NCBI GenBank assembly: GCA_001464935.1
Contig: LNEL01000059.1
Location: 1 to 64,000, forward strand
Length of the DNA stretch: 64,000 bases
Direction: 5' to 3'
From: Gammaproteobacteria bacterium Ga0077536
Lineage (GTDB): Bacteria > Pseudomonadota > Gammaproteobacteria > Ga0077536
The translations under genes and the position numbers were made by a program. Shown one piece after another: positions 19,201 to 26,627 of the stretch (the stretch's first letter is position 1; the number at the start of each line of letters is the position of its first letter). The notes beneath the pieces were generated by a model. It made no database searches. It saw nothing but the letters and a program-made list of their open reading frames with translations, and was not told the DNA's origin.

Positions 19201-19728
19201 CGCCTGACCAACACGTTGAACGGGCAGGCGACGTTCGCCGTGCAGAACGGCGTGTTCCGCGGCGTCGACGTGCCGGCGGTGCTGCGCGCCGCGGAAACGA
19301 TGATCGAGACGAAGCGGCCGGCCGCGGTGCCCAAGGGCGGCGAAACGCAGTTCCAGTCGCTGACCGGCACGCTCGACATCAAGAACGGCGCCGTGTTCAA
19401 TCAGGATCTGCTGCTCGACGGCAACGGCTTCAAGGTCTCTGGCAACGGGATGCTCGCGAACCTCAACGACATGACGATCAAGTACGACTCGAAGATTGCA
19501 GTCGAGGCGGTGTCCGCCGAGCAGGGCGCGGATCGCTTCAATCTCGGCGGCTACGAAGTGCCCGTCCGCTGTCGCGGCGAGATCTCGGGCAAGAGCTGCC
19601 TGCCCGATCTCGCCGATGTCGCGAAGTCCGCCGCGACCGCCGCGGTCAAGGAAAAGGTGGAGGAGAAGATCAAGGATGCGGTGGGCGGCAAGGCGGGAGA
19701 CGCCCTCAAAAAGCTGCTCAAATTCTGA
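16294..19728 (+). CDS. AsmA-family outer-membrane-associated protein
   Basis: AsmA-like proteins are anchored in the inner membrane by one N-terminal helix and span the periplasm as a long beta-groove that is thought to carry lipid. This one has 1144 residues, with a membrane segment at about 5-30 (ARIVIVLLGLLLLVIAGGVVFL), the AsmA N-terminal domain (DPNDYRDRIVRDVASATGRHLTIEG) and the C-terminal AsmA_2 region (GSDSKRLTNTLNGQATFAVQNG). The start is inferred to be the TTG at 16294, because AGGAGG lies 5 bases upstream and the frame then begins right at the membrane helix; no ATG fits. Residues about 327-666 are a tandem repeat of an 87-89-residue module, which explains the large size. The order asmA - START-like - mutY - yggX suggests one transcript. 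Confidence 0.88.
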   Translation: MKLLARIVIVLLGLLLLVIAGGVVFLSNLDPNDYRDRIVRDVASATGRHLTIEGPIELGLWPKIRVQTGRLTLSNAEGFGDAPLVALDEFQVAVATLPLLTRRVEMDTVVVRGLELNLARNEAGATNWESLAQGDASDGGDSPIGALVLGGVDIQDARIRYTDAQEGRDVVITGLNAQTGALNFGEPVEFKLEASIKSAKPALDGDTSLSGTVAYELDAKHYLISPLALEANFRGKSLPNGKAVIKAGATVDLRLGDGTASITGLSLDGPGVRLAGNLDLDHLNDARPGGRGTLDLKADDLAVIFKALDLPAAARIATLKERGLEFRTTFDANMDSGEVKISEFTGRALSASVNGTLEATRANTDQPALKAKFDAGGPDLPSLLLVASQLNGADDAATKSLTKALAKSADRSFKLAAEVDADLASGRIKVPTLTATLLGNTLNGQLDSTGSASGKSVFKGSLNAQGPDLSALLAASAAVQGADAKTIDNLSTVLASAKDRGFRLDTDIEADLGQGRFALPRLSATLLGNRIDGTLTATGADSAKPAFKGELKASGPDLPALLAVLGGLQGGESGLAALAKSLSTAPEKSFTLDTTFDADLAQGRMALPALAAAGLGLGISGAFQATDIGAANGAIDGKLSIEGTSPGALLTALGQPELAKSVRSLGLDAGIKGSVSNLTLAPFAATADIAGPDKSKPVTVKLNAGSAQANLDKETLSVKELSLTGLGMNIKGTLDATQIKSAPAFSGQLNVAPFNLRSVLANLNKPLPPMADNKSLTDVGLDTVFKGTASSLALSNLVIKLDETSIKGQVNIADFSGPDVGFAINVDALNADRYLAPKAEGETRAVTPEAAAAGAAQLPTEFLRSLKLDGELNIGSLQLSGAKLANVKVKVAGTGGRLEINPATANLYQGRYNGVIGLDATKAQPQISINTSLAKVAVEPLLVDMKGKSDLSGIVNFEARLTGSGSDSKRLTNTLNGQATFAVQNGVFRGVDVPAVLRAAETMIETKRPAAVPKGGETQFQSLTGTLDIKNGAVFNQDLLLDGNGFKVSGNGMLANLNDMTIKYDSKIAVEAVSAEQGADRFNLGGYEVPVRCRGEISGKSCLPDLADVAKSAATAAVKEKVEEKIKDAVGGKAGDALKKLLKF
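17272..18291 (+). repeat. Tandem 87-89-residue modules inside the AsmA gene
   Basis: Four in-frame copies start at 17272, 17533, 17800 and 18064, spacings 261, 267 and 264 bp; the last copy is shorter and more diverged. Each copy has a D-A-D/N-x-x-x-G-R/E pattern, then a LLGNxxxG-like strand, then GPDLPxLL, and ends with an aromatic S/G-F. The copies are clearly homologous at protein level but diverged in DNA, so the duplication is not recent. Confidence 0.8.
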
Positions 19729-19735
19729 CGCGCCG

Positions 19736-20311
19736 ATGCCTAATCGCTTGCTGGCGCATGGCCTCGGCTGGGGGCTGCTGACACTCGCGGCGAGCACGCC
19801 GGCGAGCACCATTGAAAGTGCCGAGATCAGTTTCATCGGCAGCCGCTATCACTATCGCTTCAGCGCTCATCTGCAGGCGCCGCCGGCCGCAGTGCGCGCA
19901 GTGGTGACGGATTACGACCGCCTTGCGCGCATCAATGACGACATTCTCGTCAGCCGCGTGATCGTCCGCTACGACGACACCTCGCTGAAGCGTCAGCTGC
20001 TGATGAAGCACTGCGTGCTGCTGTTCTGCTTCGACATCAACTTCATCGAACGCGTCGATTTCCGCTCGAACGGCGACATCGCGACGACGACGATCGAAGG
20101 CGAGGGCAATTTCCTCAGCGGCCAGACCGTGTGGCGCATCGAGGCCCAGCCGGACGGCACGACGCGGGTGACGATGGAAGCGAACCAGGAGCCGGATTTC
20201 TTCATTCCGCCGGTGCTCGGCCCGCTGGTGATGAAGCGCAGCTTCATCAAGGAGATCACCGAAACCACCCAACGCATCGAGGAGCTCGCGCGCGATGAAC
20301 CGCTGCGCTGA
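19736..20311 (+). CDS. SRPBCC/START-like exported protein
   Basis: This is a 191-residue protein. A short hydrophobic N-terminus (LLAHGLGWGLLTLAASTPAS) looks like a signal peptide. The rest matches the START/polyketide-cyclase-like lipid-binding fold: a first strand, the VRAVVTDYDRLARINDDI helix-loop typical of coenzyme Q-binding or cyclase-like members, and a long C-terminal helix. Two internal cysteines (CVLLFCF) are present. It starts 7 bases after the asmA stop and precedes mutY. Given its neighbour, a lipid-related role in the periplasm is possible, but this is inference. Confidence 0.65.
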   Translation: MPNRLLAHGLGWGLLTLAASTPASTIESAEISFIGSRYHYRFSAHLQAPPAAVRAVVTDYDRLARINDDILVSRVIVRYDDTSLKRQLLMKHCVLLFCFDINFIERVDFRSNGDIATTTIEGEGNFLSGQTVWRIEAQPDGTTRVTMEANQEPDFFIPPVLGPLVMKRSFIKEITETTQRIEELARDEPLR

Positions 20312-20350
20312 GCGTCCGCGCCGGCATGACGCATGCCGCGCGCGAGCCGC

Positions 20351-21412
20351 ATGAACGCGTTCGCCGAACGCCTGCTCGTCTGGCATGCGGCGCATGGCCG
20401 CCACGATCTGCCCTGGCAGCAGGACCGCTCGCCCTATCGCGTATGGGTGTCCGAGATCATGCTGCAGCAGACGCAGGTGGGCACGGTGATCGGCTACTTC
20501 GACCGCTTCATGCAGCGCTTTCCGACCGTGCACGCGCTCGCCGGGGCGCCGGTCGATGAAGTGCTGCATCTGTGGTCGGGGCTCGGGTACTACGCCCGCG
20601 CGCGCAATCTGCACCGCGCGGCGCAACTGCTGGTGGCCGAACACGCAGGCGAGTTTCCCGGCACCGTCGAGGCGGTCGCGGAGCTGCCCGGCATCGGCCG
20701 CTCGACGGCGGGCGCGATCCTCGCGCAGAGCCGCGGGCTGCGCTGCCCGATTCTCGACGGCAATGTGAAGCGCGTGCTGACGCGCCACCAGTGCATCGAG
20801 GGCTGGCCGGACGCGCCGGCCGTGCTGAAGCGGCTGTGGCCGCTGGCCGACGCGCTGACGCCGGCCGAACGGGTCGCGGACTACACGCAGGCGATCATGG
20901 ACCTGGGCGCAACGGTGTGCACGCGCGCCAACCCGGCGTGCACCGTGTGCCCGGTCGTCGCCGACTGCGAGAGTGCGCGACGCGGCGAGCAGGCGAACTA
21001 TCCGACGCCGCGGCCGCGCCGCTCGGTGCCGGTGCGCACCACCTGCTTTCTGATGCTCGCCCGTGCCGATGGCACGCTGCTGCTCGAGCGCCGTCCGCCG
21101 AGCGGAATCTGGGGCGGTTTATGGGGTTTCCCCGAAGTGACGGACAGCAGTGCGGCGCTCGAACGCTGTGCGCTGTTCGGACTCGCCGCCATCGGTGCGC
21201 CGCGCAAGCTGCCGGCGATCACGCACACCTTCACGCACTTCCAGCTCGTGATCACGCCGCTCGCGCTGAAGGTGCGCGAACGGGCGAGCGCGTGCATGGA
21301 TTCCGCTACACTGCTTTGGTATAACGCCGCAGCCCCGGCCGCGATCGGCCTGGCAAAGCCCGTCCAGGATCTCATCCGCGCCTACGGCGCCCCGCAGGAG
21401 ACAGCCCCGTGA
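20351..21412 (+). CDS. mutY: A/G-specific adenine DNA glycosylase MutY
   Basis: MutY removes adenine mispaired with 8-oxoguanine. The 353-residue protein has the family layout. The catalytic Glu is in [11 protein letters not shown], followed by the helix-hairpin-helix [14 protein letters not shown], the catalytic Asp in LDGNVKRVL, and the iron-sulfur cluster loop with spacing C-x6-C-x2-C-x5-C ([17 protein letters not shown]). A C-terminal NUDIX-like recognition domain begins near [10 protein letters not shown]. The ATG at 20351 places the fold correctly; 20333 is an alternative 6 codons upstream. The stop overlaps the GTG start of yggX by four bases, the usual gammaproteobacterial mutY-yggX arrangement. 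Confidence 0.95.
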   Translation: MNAFAERLLVWHAAHGRHDLPWQQDRSPYRVWVSEIMLQQTQVGTVIGYFDRFMQRFPTVHALAGAPVDEVLHLWSGLGYYARARNLHRAAQLLVAEHAGEFPGTVEAVAELPGIGRSTAGAILAQSRGLRCPILDGNVKRVLTRHQCIEGWPDAPAVLKRLWPLADALTPAERVADYTQAIMDLGATVCTRANPACTVCPVVADCESARRGEQANYPTPRPRRSVPVRTTCFLMLARADGTLLLERRPPSGIWGGLWGFPEVTDSSAALERCALFGLAAIGAPRKLPAITHTFTHFQLVITPLALKVRERASACMDSATLLWYNAAAPAAIGLAKPVQDLIRAYGAPQETAP

Positions 21413-21684
21413 CCACCAGAACCGTTCAGTGCGTGAAGCTCAAGCGCGAAGCGCCGGGCCTGCGCATGCCGCCCTATCCTGGCGAACTCGGCAAGCGCGT
21501 TTACGAGCACGTGTCGCAGGAAGCCTGGAGCGGCTGGCTCAAGCACCAGACGATGCTGATCAACGAATACCGCCTGACGCCGATCGAAGCGAAGGATCGC
21601 AAGTTCCTCGAAACGGAAATGGAAAAGTATTTCTTCGGCACGGGCTCCGCCGCGCCCGCCGAGTTCGTGCCGCCGTCAACCTGA
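21409..21684 (+). CDS. yggX: Probable Fe(II)-trafficking protein YggX
   Basis: This small 91-residue cytosolic protein is linked to iron handling and protection of Fe-S clusters from oxidation. The conserved N-terminal cysteine ([12 protein letters not shown]), the LPYPGELG-like segment (here [17 protein letters not shown]) and the core W[13 protein letters not shown] are present. The start is GTG at 21409, in a GTGA overlap with the mutY stop, so it is translationally coupled to mutY. Confidence 0.95.
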   Translation: MTTRTVQCVKLKREAPGLRMPPYPGELGKRVYEHVSQEAWSGWLKHQTMLINEYRLTPIEAKDRKFLETEMEKYFFGTGSAAPAEFVPPST

Positions 21685-21697
21685 CGGCCGGCCGCGG

Positions 21698-21724
21698 CCC
21701 GGCGCTGGCGCGACGCCAGCCGGG
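21698..21724 (+). terminator. Imperfect hairpin after yggX
   Basis: Inverted repeat around ctggcg-cga-cgccag with flanking ccgg pairs and a small bulge, followed by gtcttgc. It would end the asmA-mutY-yggX transcript. Confidence 0.4.
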
Positions 21725-21820
21725 TCTTGCTGGCCGCCGTGGCCTGCCCGCCCTCAGGCCAGGGGACGCTCGACCCTGCACGCGTCGAATTCCGCTCGCC
21801 CGCGCGTTCCGCGCGTGGCG

Positions 21821-22600
21821 TCAGGCCAGCAACAGGCCCGCCCCCATGGCGATCATTGCCAGTCCCGGCATCGTCGTCGCCCACGCGCGCGCCGGCAGGA
21901 CTCTTTCGACCAGAATGAACAGCGACAGCACCGCCATCGTCGCGACGCTCATCACGCCCCCGGCGAACATCACGAGCATCAGCGCCCAGCAACATCCGAG
22001 ACAATAGGCGCCGTGACCGAGCCCCATCCGGAATGCGCCGCCCTGGCCCGTGCGCCAGTGGCCGAGCAGATAGGCCAGCGGCGACTGGCAATGCGCGAGG
22101 CAGGCCCGTTTCATCGGCGTGAGCTGATAGAGCCCGGCGCCGATCAGGATCAGACTCGCCGGCACCGGGTTCGCCGTCATCGCGTGGCCCTCGATGAGCG
22201 TCGCCCGATGCATCACCCACTGCACGGCCGTCAGCACGACGCCAAAGCCGCCCCACACGGCGAGATAACCGGCCGCGAATGCCGGCGCGGCGTTCCCTGC
22301 CGAATCCGTCCGCATGCGTTGCAGCGTCAGCAGCACCGGCAGCACTGCCGGCGTCATCATCGCCACCATCATCAGCAGCCACATCGCGACCGAAGCCGTG
22401 AAATAGGGCAGCGAATCCGTCGGCTGCATCATCGCCATCGCGGCCTGCATCAGCAGGCCCTCGCCCGACATCGTCGTCATCGTGCGCGCGCCTGCACCGA
22501 GCAGCCACCATGACAGGGCCGCGACCAGCGCCAGCACGGTGCAGGTGATCAGCAGGGACAGGCGCGGCGTCGGATCGCCGCGCGGAAGAGCCTCCGGCAT
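21821..22600 (-). CDS. DUF2182 polytopic membrane protein
   Basis: This 259-residue integral membrane protein has about seven hydrophobic segments. Many Met, His and Cys residues lie in or next to them: MMQPTDS, WLLMMVAMMTPAV, the ACLAHCQSP loop, and GLGHGAYCLGCCWALM. This pattern matches DUF2182, described only as a predicted metal-binding membrane protein. The ATG at 22598-22600 is used. It lies 7 bases downstream of the DUF1326 gene and is surely cotranscribed with it. The Cys/Met/His richness suggests binding of a soft metal such as copper, but the sequence alone does not prove this. Confidence 0.8.
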   Translation of the reverse strand: MPEALPRGDPTPRLSLLITCTVLALVAALSWWLLGAGARTMTTMSGEGLLMQAAMAMMQPTDSLPYFTASVAMWLLMMVAMMTPAVLPVLLTLQRMRTDSAGNAAPAFAAGYLAVWGGFGVVLTAVQWVMHRATLIEGHAMTANPVPASLILIGAGLYQLTPMKRACLAHCQSPLAYLLGHWRTGQGGAFRMGLGHGAYCLGCCWALMLVMFAGGVMSVATMAVLSLFILVERVLPARAWATTMPGLAMIAMGAGLLLA

Positions 22601-22607
22601 CAAGGGC

Positions 22608-23234
22608 TCAGCCGACCTGGCCCTGCCAGGCGAAGGGCGCGAAGTGGCCGTTGCTGCGGCCGGCGGGCGCGTCCCATTCGATGCCGAAACAACGCATGAA
22701 ATTGCGCGCGGCAGTGGCCAGCGTCAGACGTCGGTTGGCCGGATGCAGGGTATTGTCGATCGCCAGGCATTCACCGGGCACGGTGACGCTCGGGATCCCC
22801 TCGACGGTCTGCGCGAGCTGGCCGTCGATCGTCACGGTGCGTGTGTGGTCATGTGCGTCGAAGTCGATGCGGGCGCGTGTCATGCCGCGGAAATCGCCGA
22901 TCAGCGGCGCGAAGCCCGCCAGCGGACCACCGGCCTGCCCGCTCGCAATCACCGCCACCGCCGCGGCCTGGGCGTCCGTCGCGCGCTCGTCGACGATCAC
23001 GCCGAGCGCCCAGTCGCCCTGGGACATCACCGCCTTGGTTTCGGCCACCACCGCAAACGCCACGCCGTCCAGCGCGACCTCGCCAAACCCGCCGCGACGA
23101 ATCACGTAGGTCATCGCGACCTTGCAGAAATCATGCGTGGCAGGGGTCGTGGAATTCTGCGTGATGCAGGGGCAGAGGAAGTCGCAACTGCAGGCTTCCA
23201 TGTAGTCGCCTTCGATTTGCCAGTGCGTGCTCAT
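22608..23234 (-). CDS. DUF1326 domain protein
   Basis: This 208-residue protein, probably cytosolic, begins MSTHWQIEGDYMEACSCDFLCPC. The clustered Cys in CSCDFLCPC is the hallmark of DUF1326. The rest is a beta-rich fold with no recognised catalytic motif; another Cys occurs in DFCKVAMTY. The ATG at 23232-23234 has a perfect GGAGG about 7 bases upstream. It is paired with the DUF2182 membrane gene, as these two families often are. The conserved Cys cluster plus a Cys/Met-rich membrane partner suggest metal or thiol chemistry. The function is unknown. Confidence 0.8.
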   Translation of the reverse strand: MSTHWQIEGDYMEACSCDFLCPCITQNSTTPATHDFCKVAMTYVIRRGGFGEVALDGVAFAVVAETKAVMSQGDWALGVIVDERATDAQAAAVAVIASGQAGGPLAGFAPLIGDFRGMTRARIDFDAHDHTRTVTIDGQLAQTVEGIPSVTVPGECLAIDNTLHPANRRLTLATAARNFMRCFGIEWDAPAGRSNGHFAPFAWQGQVG

Positions 23235-23308
23235 TACAACCTCCGGAGCGCCATGTGGACCCAGTCCCGCATACTGGCCGCCGTTCACGGGCCGCGCAAG
23301 ATCGCGGG

Positions 23309-23338
23309 TTGACTGGCCCCGCACCCGCCGCTTACAGT
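23309..23338 (+). promoter_or_regulatory. Promoter of tRNA-Phe
   Basis: A -35 hexamer TTGACT (23309-23314, five of six matches to consensus) and a -10 hexamer TACAGT (23333-23338) are separated by 18 bases. A GC-rich discriminator follows, typical of stable-RNA promoters. It lies 40 bases before the mature tRNA. Confidence 0.6.
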
Positions 23339-23378
23339 GCCGACCCCGCCGGGCACCCGGCGGCCCCGCCTTCGCGAT

Positions 23379-23454
<76 letters not shown>

Positions 23455-23664
23455 TTTCCGACCACTGCCCGAACGCGGCCGCCCTGGCCTGTCGGGAACA
23501 GCCAACGACCGCTCGCCTGCCAAATTGCTGTGCAGTTGGAAGAGTGTGTCCAGGGCTCGAGCGAATGTCGGTTCGGCACCGGGCTGCGGGCCGTCACCGG
23601 TAACCGCGAGTTGCAGCGTCCCGGCGTCGACAGGCCCGGCCGGCTGATGCCCGGCCGGCGACCC

Positions 23665-25215
23665 TCACGCCATCCCGATGGCCCGCGCCTCGCGCCGCCC
23701 GGCGGCGTGCAGCAGTTTGTTGAGGGTCGCGATTTCGAGGGGTTTCGTGATGTGCAGATCGATCCCGGCCTCGTTCGAGAGCTCGCGGTGCTGGGCCTGG
23801 CCGTAGCCCGTCAGTGCTGCAATCACCGGCGCGTTGCCCCAGCTTTCGTTGCGAATGCGCGCCGCGACGGCCCAACCGATGATGTCGGGCAGGCCAATGT
23901 CGAGGAGGATCAAGTCGGGCCTGAACGCCGCGGCGAGTTCGAGCGCCATGCTGCCGTTGTTGGCCACGCTGACGTGCTGGCCCTGCAGCGTCAGCAGCTG
24001 CTTCAGGGATTCCGCGCTGTCGAGATTGTCGTCGACGATCAACACGCGGTGGGGTGCCGGCAACTGACAGTTCACCGGCAGCGCGCTGTCGTCCTTCACC
24101 GGAGCCTGCGCGACGGGCAGCCGCAGGGTGAACGTCGCGCCTTCCCCGGGGCCCGGACTCGATGCGACGAGGGTGCCGCCATGCATCGCGGCGAGTGTCT
24201 TGGCGAGCCACAGTCCGATGCCCAGACCATCGAGCTTCAGCCGCGACGGCCCCGCCGCCTGGGTGAACATCGAGAAGATCTCCTCCAGGCGCTCCTGGGC
24301 GATGCCGACGCCCGTGTCGCGGACCTCGACGACCACATGGGCCCCGTCCGAGCTGACCGACAGGGTGATGCGTCCCTCACCCGGCGTGTACTTCGCGGCA
24401 TTGTTCAGCAGATTGCAGACCACCTGCGTCAACCGCACCGGATCGGCTTCGACCCAGATCGGATCGGGCGGCACGTCGACCACGAGATCGTGCATCGCGG
24501 CCTGCATCACGGCGCCGGCGTTCGTCACGGCGTCGAGCAGCACATCCTGCAGCTTCGTGGTGCGCCGCTGCAGTCCGATCTTGCCGCTCGCGATCCGGCT
24601 CGCGTCCATCAGGTCGTCGACGAGGCGCACGAGTTGCACGGTCTGGCGATTCAGGATCGCATGTGCGCGCCGGACGATGTCGTTGTCGACGCTCTTCAAC
24701 AGTTCCACCACGTTCGTCAGCGGCGCGAGCGGATTGCGCAGTTCGTGCGCGAGGATCGCAAGGAACTCGTCTTTTCGTTGCGCGGCGTCGCGCAGCTCCT
24801 GCTCGAGACGTCGCTCATCGGTGACATCGCGCACGATCACGGCGACGAGCGATTCGCCATTCTGCGCGACGATCGGATACCAGCTCTGCAACCACGCGCG
24901 TGTGACGCCGGGCTTGGCGGCAGTGGCTCCTTCGACGAGCTGATCGACGATGGGCACCTGGGACGCGATCGCGCGCTCGATGAACGCCTTGGAGCTGGCA
25001 TAGATCTCGGGCACGAGGTCGGCGACGCAGCTGCCGATGTGCGCTTCGATCGACCGCCCGTTGATGTCGGCGAGGGCCTGGTTGATGTACTGAAAACGCA
25101 TCTTCGAGTCGAGCACGCACATGCCCATTGGCGAGCGGGACACCAGCGCCTTCAACGCATTGAGCAAAGCCAGTCCCGACAGTCCGTCCTGCAGCACGGG
25201 ATCAGAAGGCGTCAC
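23665..25215 (-). CDS. PAS-containing hybrid sensor histidine kinase
   Basis: This is a 516-residue protein. A PAS domain covers about residues 25-145 (MGMCVLDSKMRFQYINQALADINGR). A HisKA domain contains the phospho-acceptor in LAILAHELRNPLAP, followed by an HATPase_c domain with N-box CNLLNNAAKYTPGEG, G1 VRDTGVGI and G2 DGLGIGLWL. The C-terminal receiver domain has the phospho-acceptor Asp in LILLDIGLPDI and the conserved Lys in HITKPLE. The start is GTG at 25213-25215, with GGGAG 7 bases upstream. No membrane segment is present, so it senses a cytosolic signal. No partner output protein is adjacent; phosphorelay to an unlinked protein is likely. Confidence 0.88.
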   Translation of the reverse strand: MTPSDPVLQDGLSGLALLNALKALVSRSPMGMCVLDSKMRFQYINQALADINGRSIEAHIGSCVADLVPEIYASSKAFIERAIASQVPIVDQLVEGATAAKPGVTRAWLQSWYPIVAQNGESLVAVIVRDVTDERRLEQELRDAAQRKDEFLAILAHELRNPLAPLTNVVELLKSVDNDIVRRAHAILNRQTVQLVRLVDDLMDASRIASGKIGLQRRTTKLQDVLLDAVTNAGAVMQAAMHDLVVDVPPDPIWVEADPVRLTQVVCNLLNNAAKYTPGEGRITLSVSSDGAHVVVEVRDTGVGIAQERLEEIFSMFTQAAGPSRLKLDGLGIGLWLAKTLAAMHGGTLVASSPGPGEGATFTLRLPVAQAPVKDDSALPVNCQLPAPHRVLIVDDNLDSAESLKQLLTLQGQHVSVANNGSMALELAAAFRPDLILLDIGLPDIIGWAVAARIRNESWGNAPVIAALTGYGQAQHRELSNEAGIDLHITKPLEIATLNKLLHAAGRREARAIGMA

Positions 25216-25686
25216 GATAGGGCTCCCTTTCAGGCCGAGAGATCACTGCACATCGGCAATGACGCTGCCGTTTATAGCCCGCGATGGTCCGGCTCACAAT
25301 CGGAAGGAAGATGTCTGCCTGATGGGCGGCGCCCTGTCTGACATGGGCTGTCAGCGCAACCCGGTGCGAGGCGCCGACCTGGGTGACGTGGCCTGCCGGG
25401 CAGTTCGTGGCCGCTGCGGGCGATGCTCGGAACCGCAGGCACCCGGCGCCCTCGGCGAACCCGGGGGCGTGTGGCCCGACCGGACATCCCACGTCGGCGA
25501 TTCGCGTGGCCGCCGCCGGCCACCCTCGCCTGTCGCCACGTCATCGGGACGCGTCCCGACGCGAGTCGGCAACGCCAGCTTACCGTGCGGGCACCCGGTC
25601 TCGGCCGTTCGCCGCGTTTGCCGGCCTGATTGGCAGTGCGCGCCATCGGCGCACACATCGACAGCCGGTCTGAAGCCTGCTGATGG
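25216..25686. other. Intergenic region without a supported gene
   Basis: About 470 bases between the start of the hybrid kinase (leftward) and the hairpin after the next gene. Short open frames exist on both strands, but they are Arg/Pro/Gly-rich, mutually overlapping and lack ribosome-binding sites. The region must hold the promoter of the hybrid kinase. Nothing else was recognised. Confidence 0.5.
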
Positions 25687-25720
25687 CCGCCCGCTTCGTC
25701 GCCAGCGACGAAGCGGGCGG
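25687..25720 (-). terminator. Strong hairpin downstream of the small secreted-protein gene
   Basis: Perfect 15-bp stem (ccgcccgcttcgtcg / cgacgaagcgggcgg) with a four-base loop ccag, located 5 bases 3' of the stop of the minus-strand gene 25726-26166. No T tract follows on the minus strand. Confidence 0.6.
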
Positions 25721-25725
25721 CGGCT

Positions 25726-26166
25726 TCACGGCGCCTGATTCGCGGCCGTGTCTGCCATCTGGCTGTAAGCGGTAAAACTCACCACTGACACCTCCGGCGC
25801 ATAACTGCCGTCGTCACGCGCAGGGACGGGTGTCGTCGGCGCGAACTCGAACTCGCGCGACTCGCCCGGCGCCAGCGGGGACGCGACGGGCACCGTCGTG
25901 CTCCAACCCGGGTTGTCATTGCCGGGCCGATGTTCGTCGCGCCAGCGCCACTGGTAGGTGACACGCAGCAGCAGGTCCTCGACGCGCTGTTCGCCGTCGT
26001 TGACGATGATGGCCCGGACAGTGTCGTCCGTCAGGCTGACCTGCTGCACTTTCACACGCTCGATGTCCTGCACGGCGCGAATTTCAGCGGCGCCAGCAGC
26101 GGCACCGAGGCTGGCGCCCAGCACGAGGGCGGACAGGCGCAGCGGGAAATTTCGTTCACTCTTCAT
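25726..26166 (-). CDS. Small exported protein of unknown function
   Basis: This 146-residue protein has a clear signal peptide (MKSERNFPLRLSALVLGASL..., cleavage near GAAAGAAE). The mature part looks like an immunoglobulin-like beta-sandwich: it has a DDTVRAIIVNDGEQRVEDLLLRV-type strand pair, a WRW motif, and LAPGESREFEF, a pattern common in Fn3- or DUF-type periplasmic domains that describe how two terms differ or bind. A GGAGG precedes the ATG at 26164-26166. It is monocistronic, with a strong hairpin after it. I do not recognise the family. Confidence 0.65.
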   Translation of the reverse strand: MKSERNFPLRLSALVLGASLGAAAGAAEIRAVQDIERVKVQQVSLTDDTVRAIIVNDGEQRVEDLLLRVTYQWRWRDEHRPGNDNPGWSTTVPVASPLAPGESREFEFAPTTPVPARDDGSYAPEVSVVSFTAYSQMADTAANQAP

Positions 26167-26627
26167 GACGGGTTCCTCCAGATCGGCGGGGGCATGCCAC
26201 CCTATCAATCAGGTCGACGGGCAGCCCCGTGCGGGGCCCCGTCGCCGGATGGCACAGGGCGGAGACCGCAATGGTCATGCCATCAGCAAAATCCCCGCCG
26301 AACGCGGACTTGCGGCCCCGCGCGCTCACCGTCTGCGGCTTCAGGTGGGTAAAAATTACAAAATCAGCGCAAATATGCGCCTGCACATCGACTGCAGCAG
26401 CGCGTCGGCGTTTCTCCTACGGTTTGTAGTCTTGCGCCCACGTTCAGTCCGGGCCGCTCCGATAGGCGCTCGTCCGTCACCGTCCCAGACTGTCCTCGGC
26501 TGAACGCTGCGCATCTCGTGCAGATGCCCATCGTCGGACGAGGACCAGCCCGAACGTCCATGACAGACGCAGGAAGCAGGCGTGCGATGGCCGGCCGGCT
26601 ATCGCTCCCGCCGAAGGAGAAACGGAC
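26167..26627. other. Divergent intergenic region
   Basis: These 461 bases between two divergent genes contain no supported gene. It includes one of the most AT-rich patches of the window (about 26345-26380, gggtaaaaattacaaaatc) and an imperfect dyad ctac-ggttt-gtag near 26417-26429. Either could be part of a regulated promoter for the sigma-54 activator gene at 26628. No -24/-12 element was recognised. Confidence 0.4.

Noticed and set aside
16333-19836. Open frame of 1167 codons on the minus strand
   Set aside because: Antisense to the AsmA gene. It is a GC-rich shadow frame rich in Arg, Gly and His.
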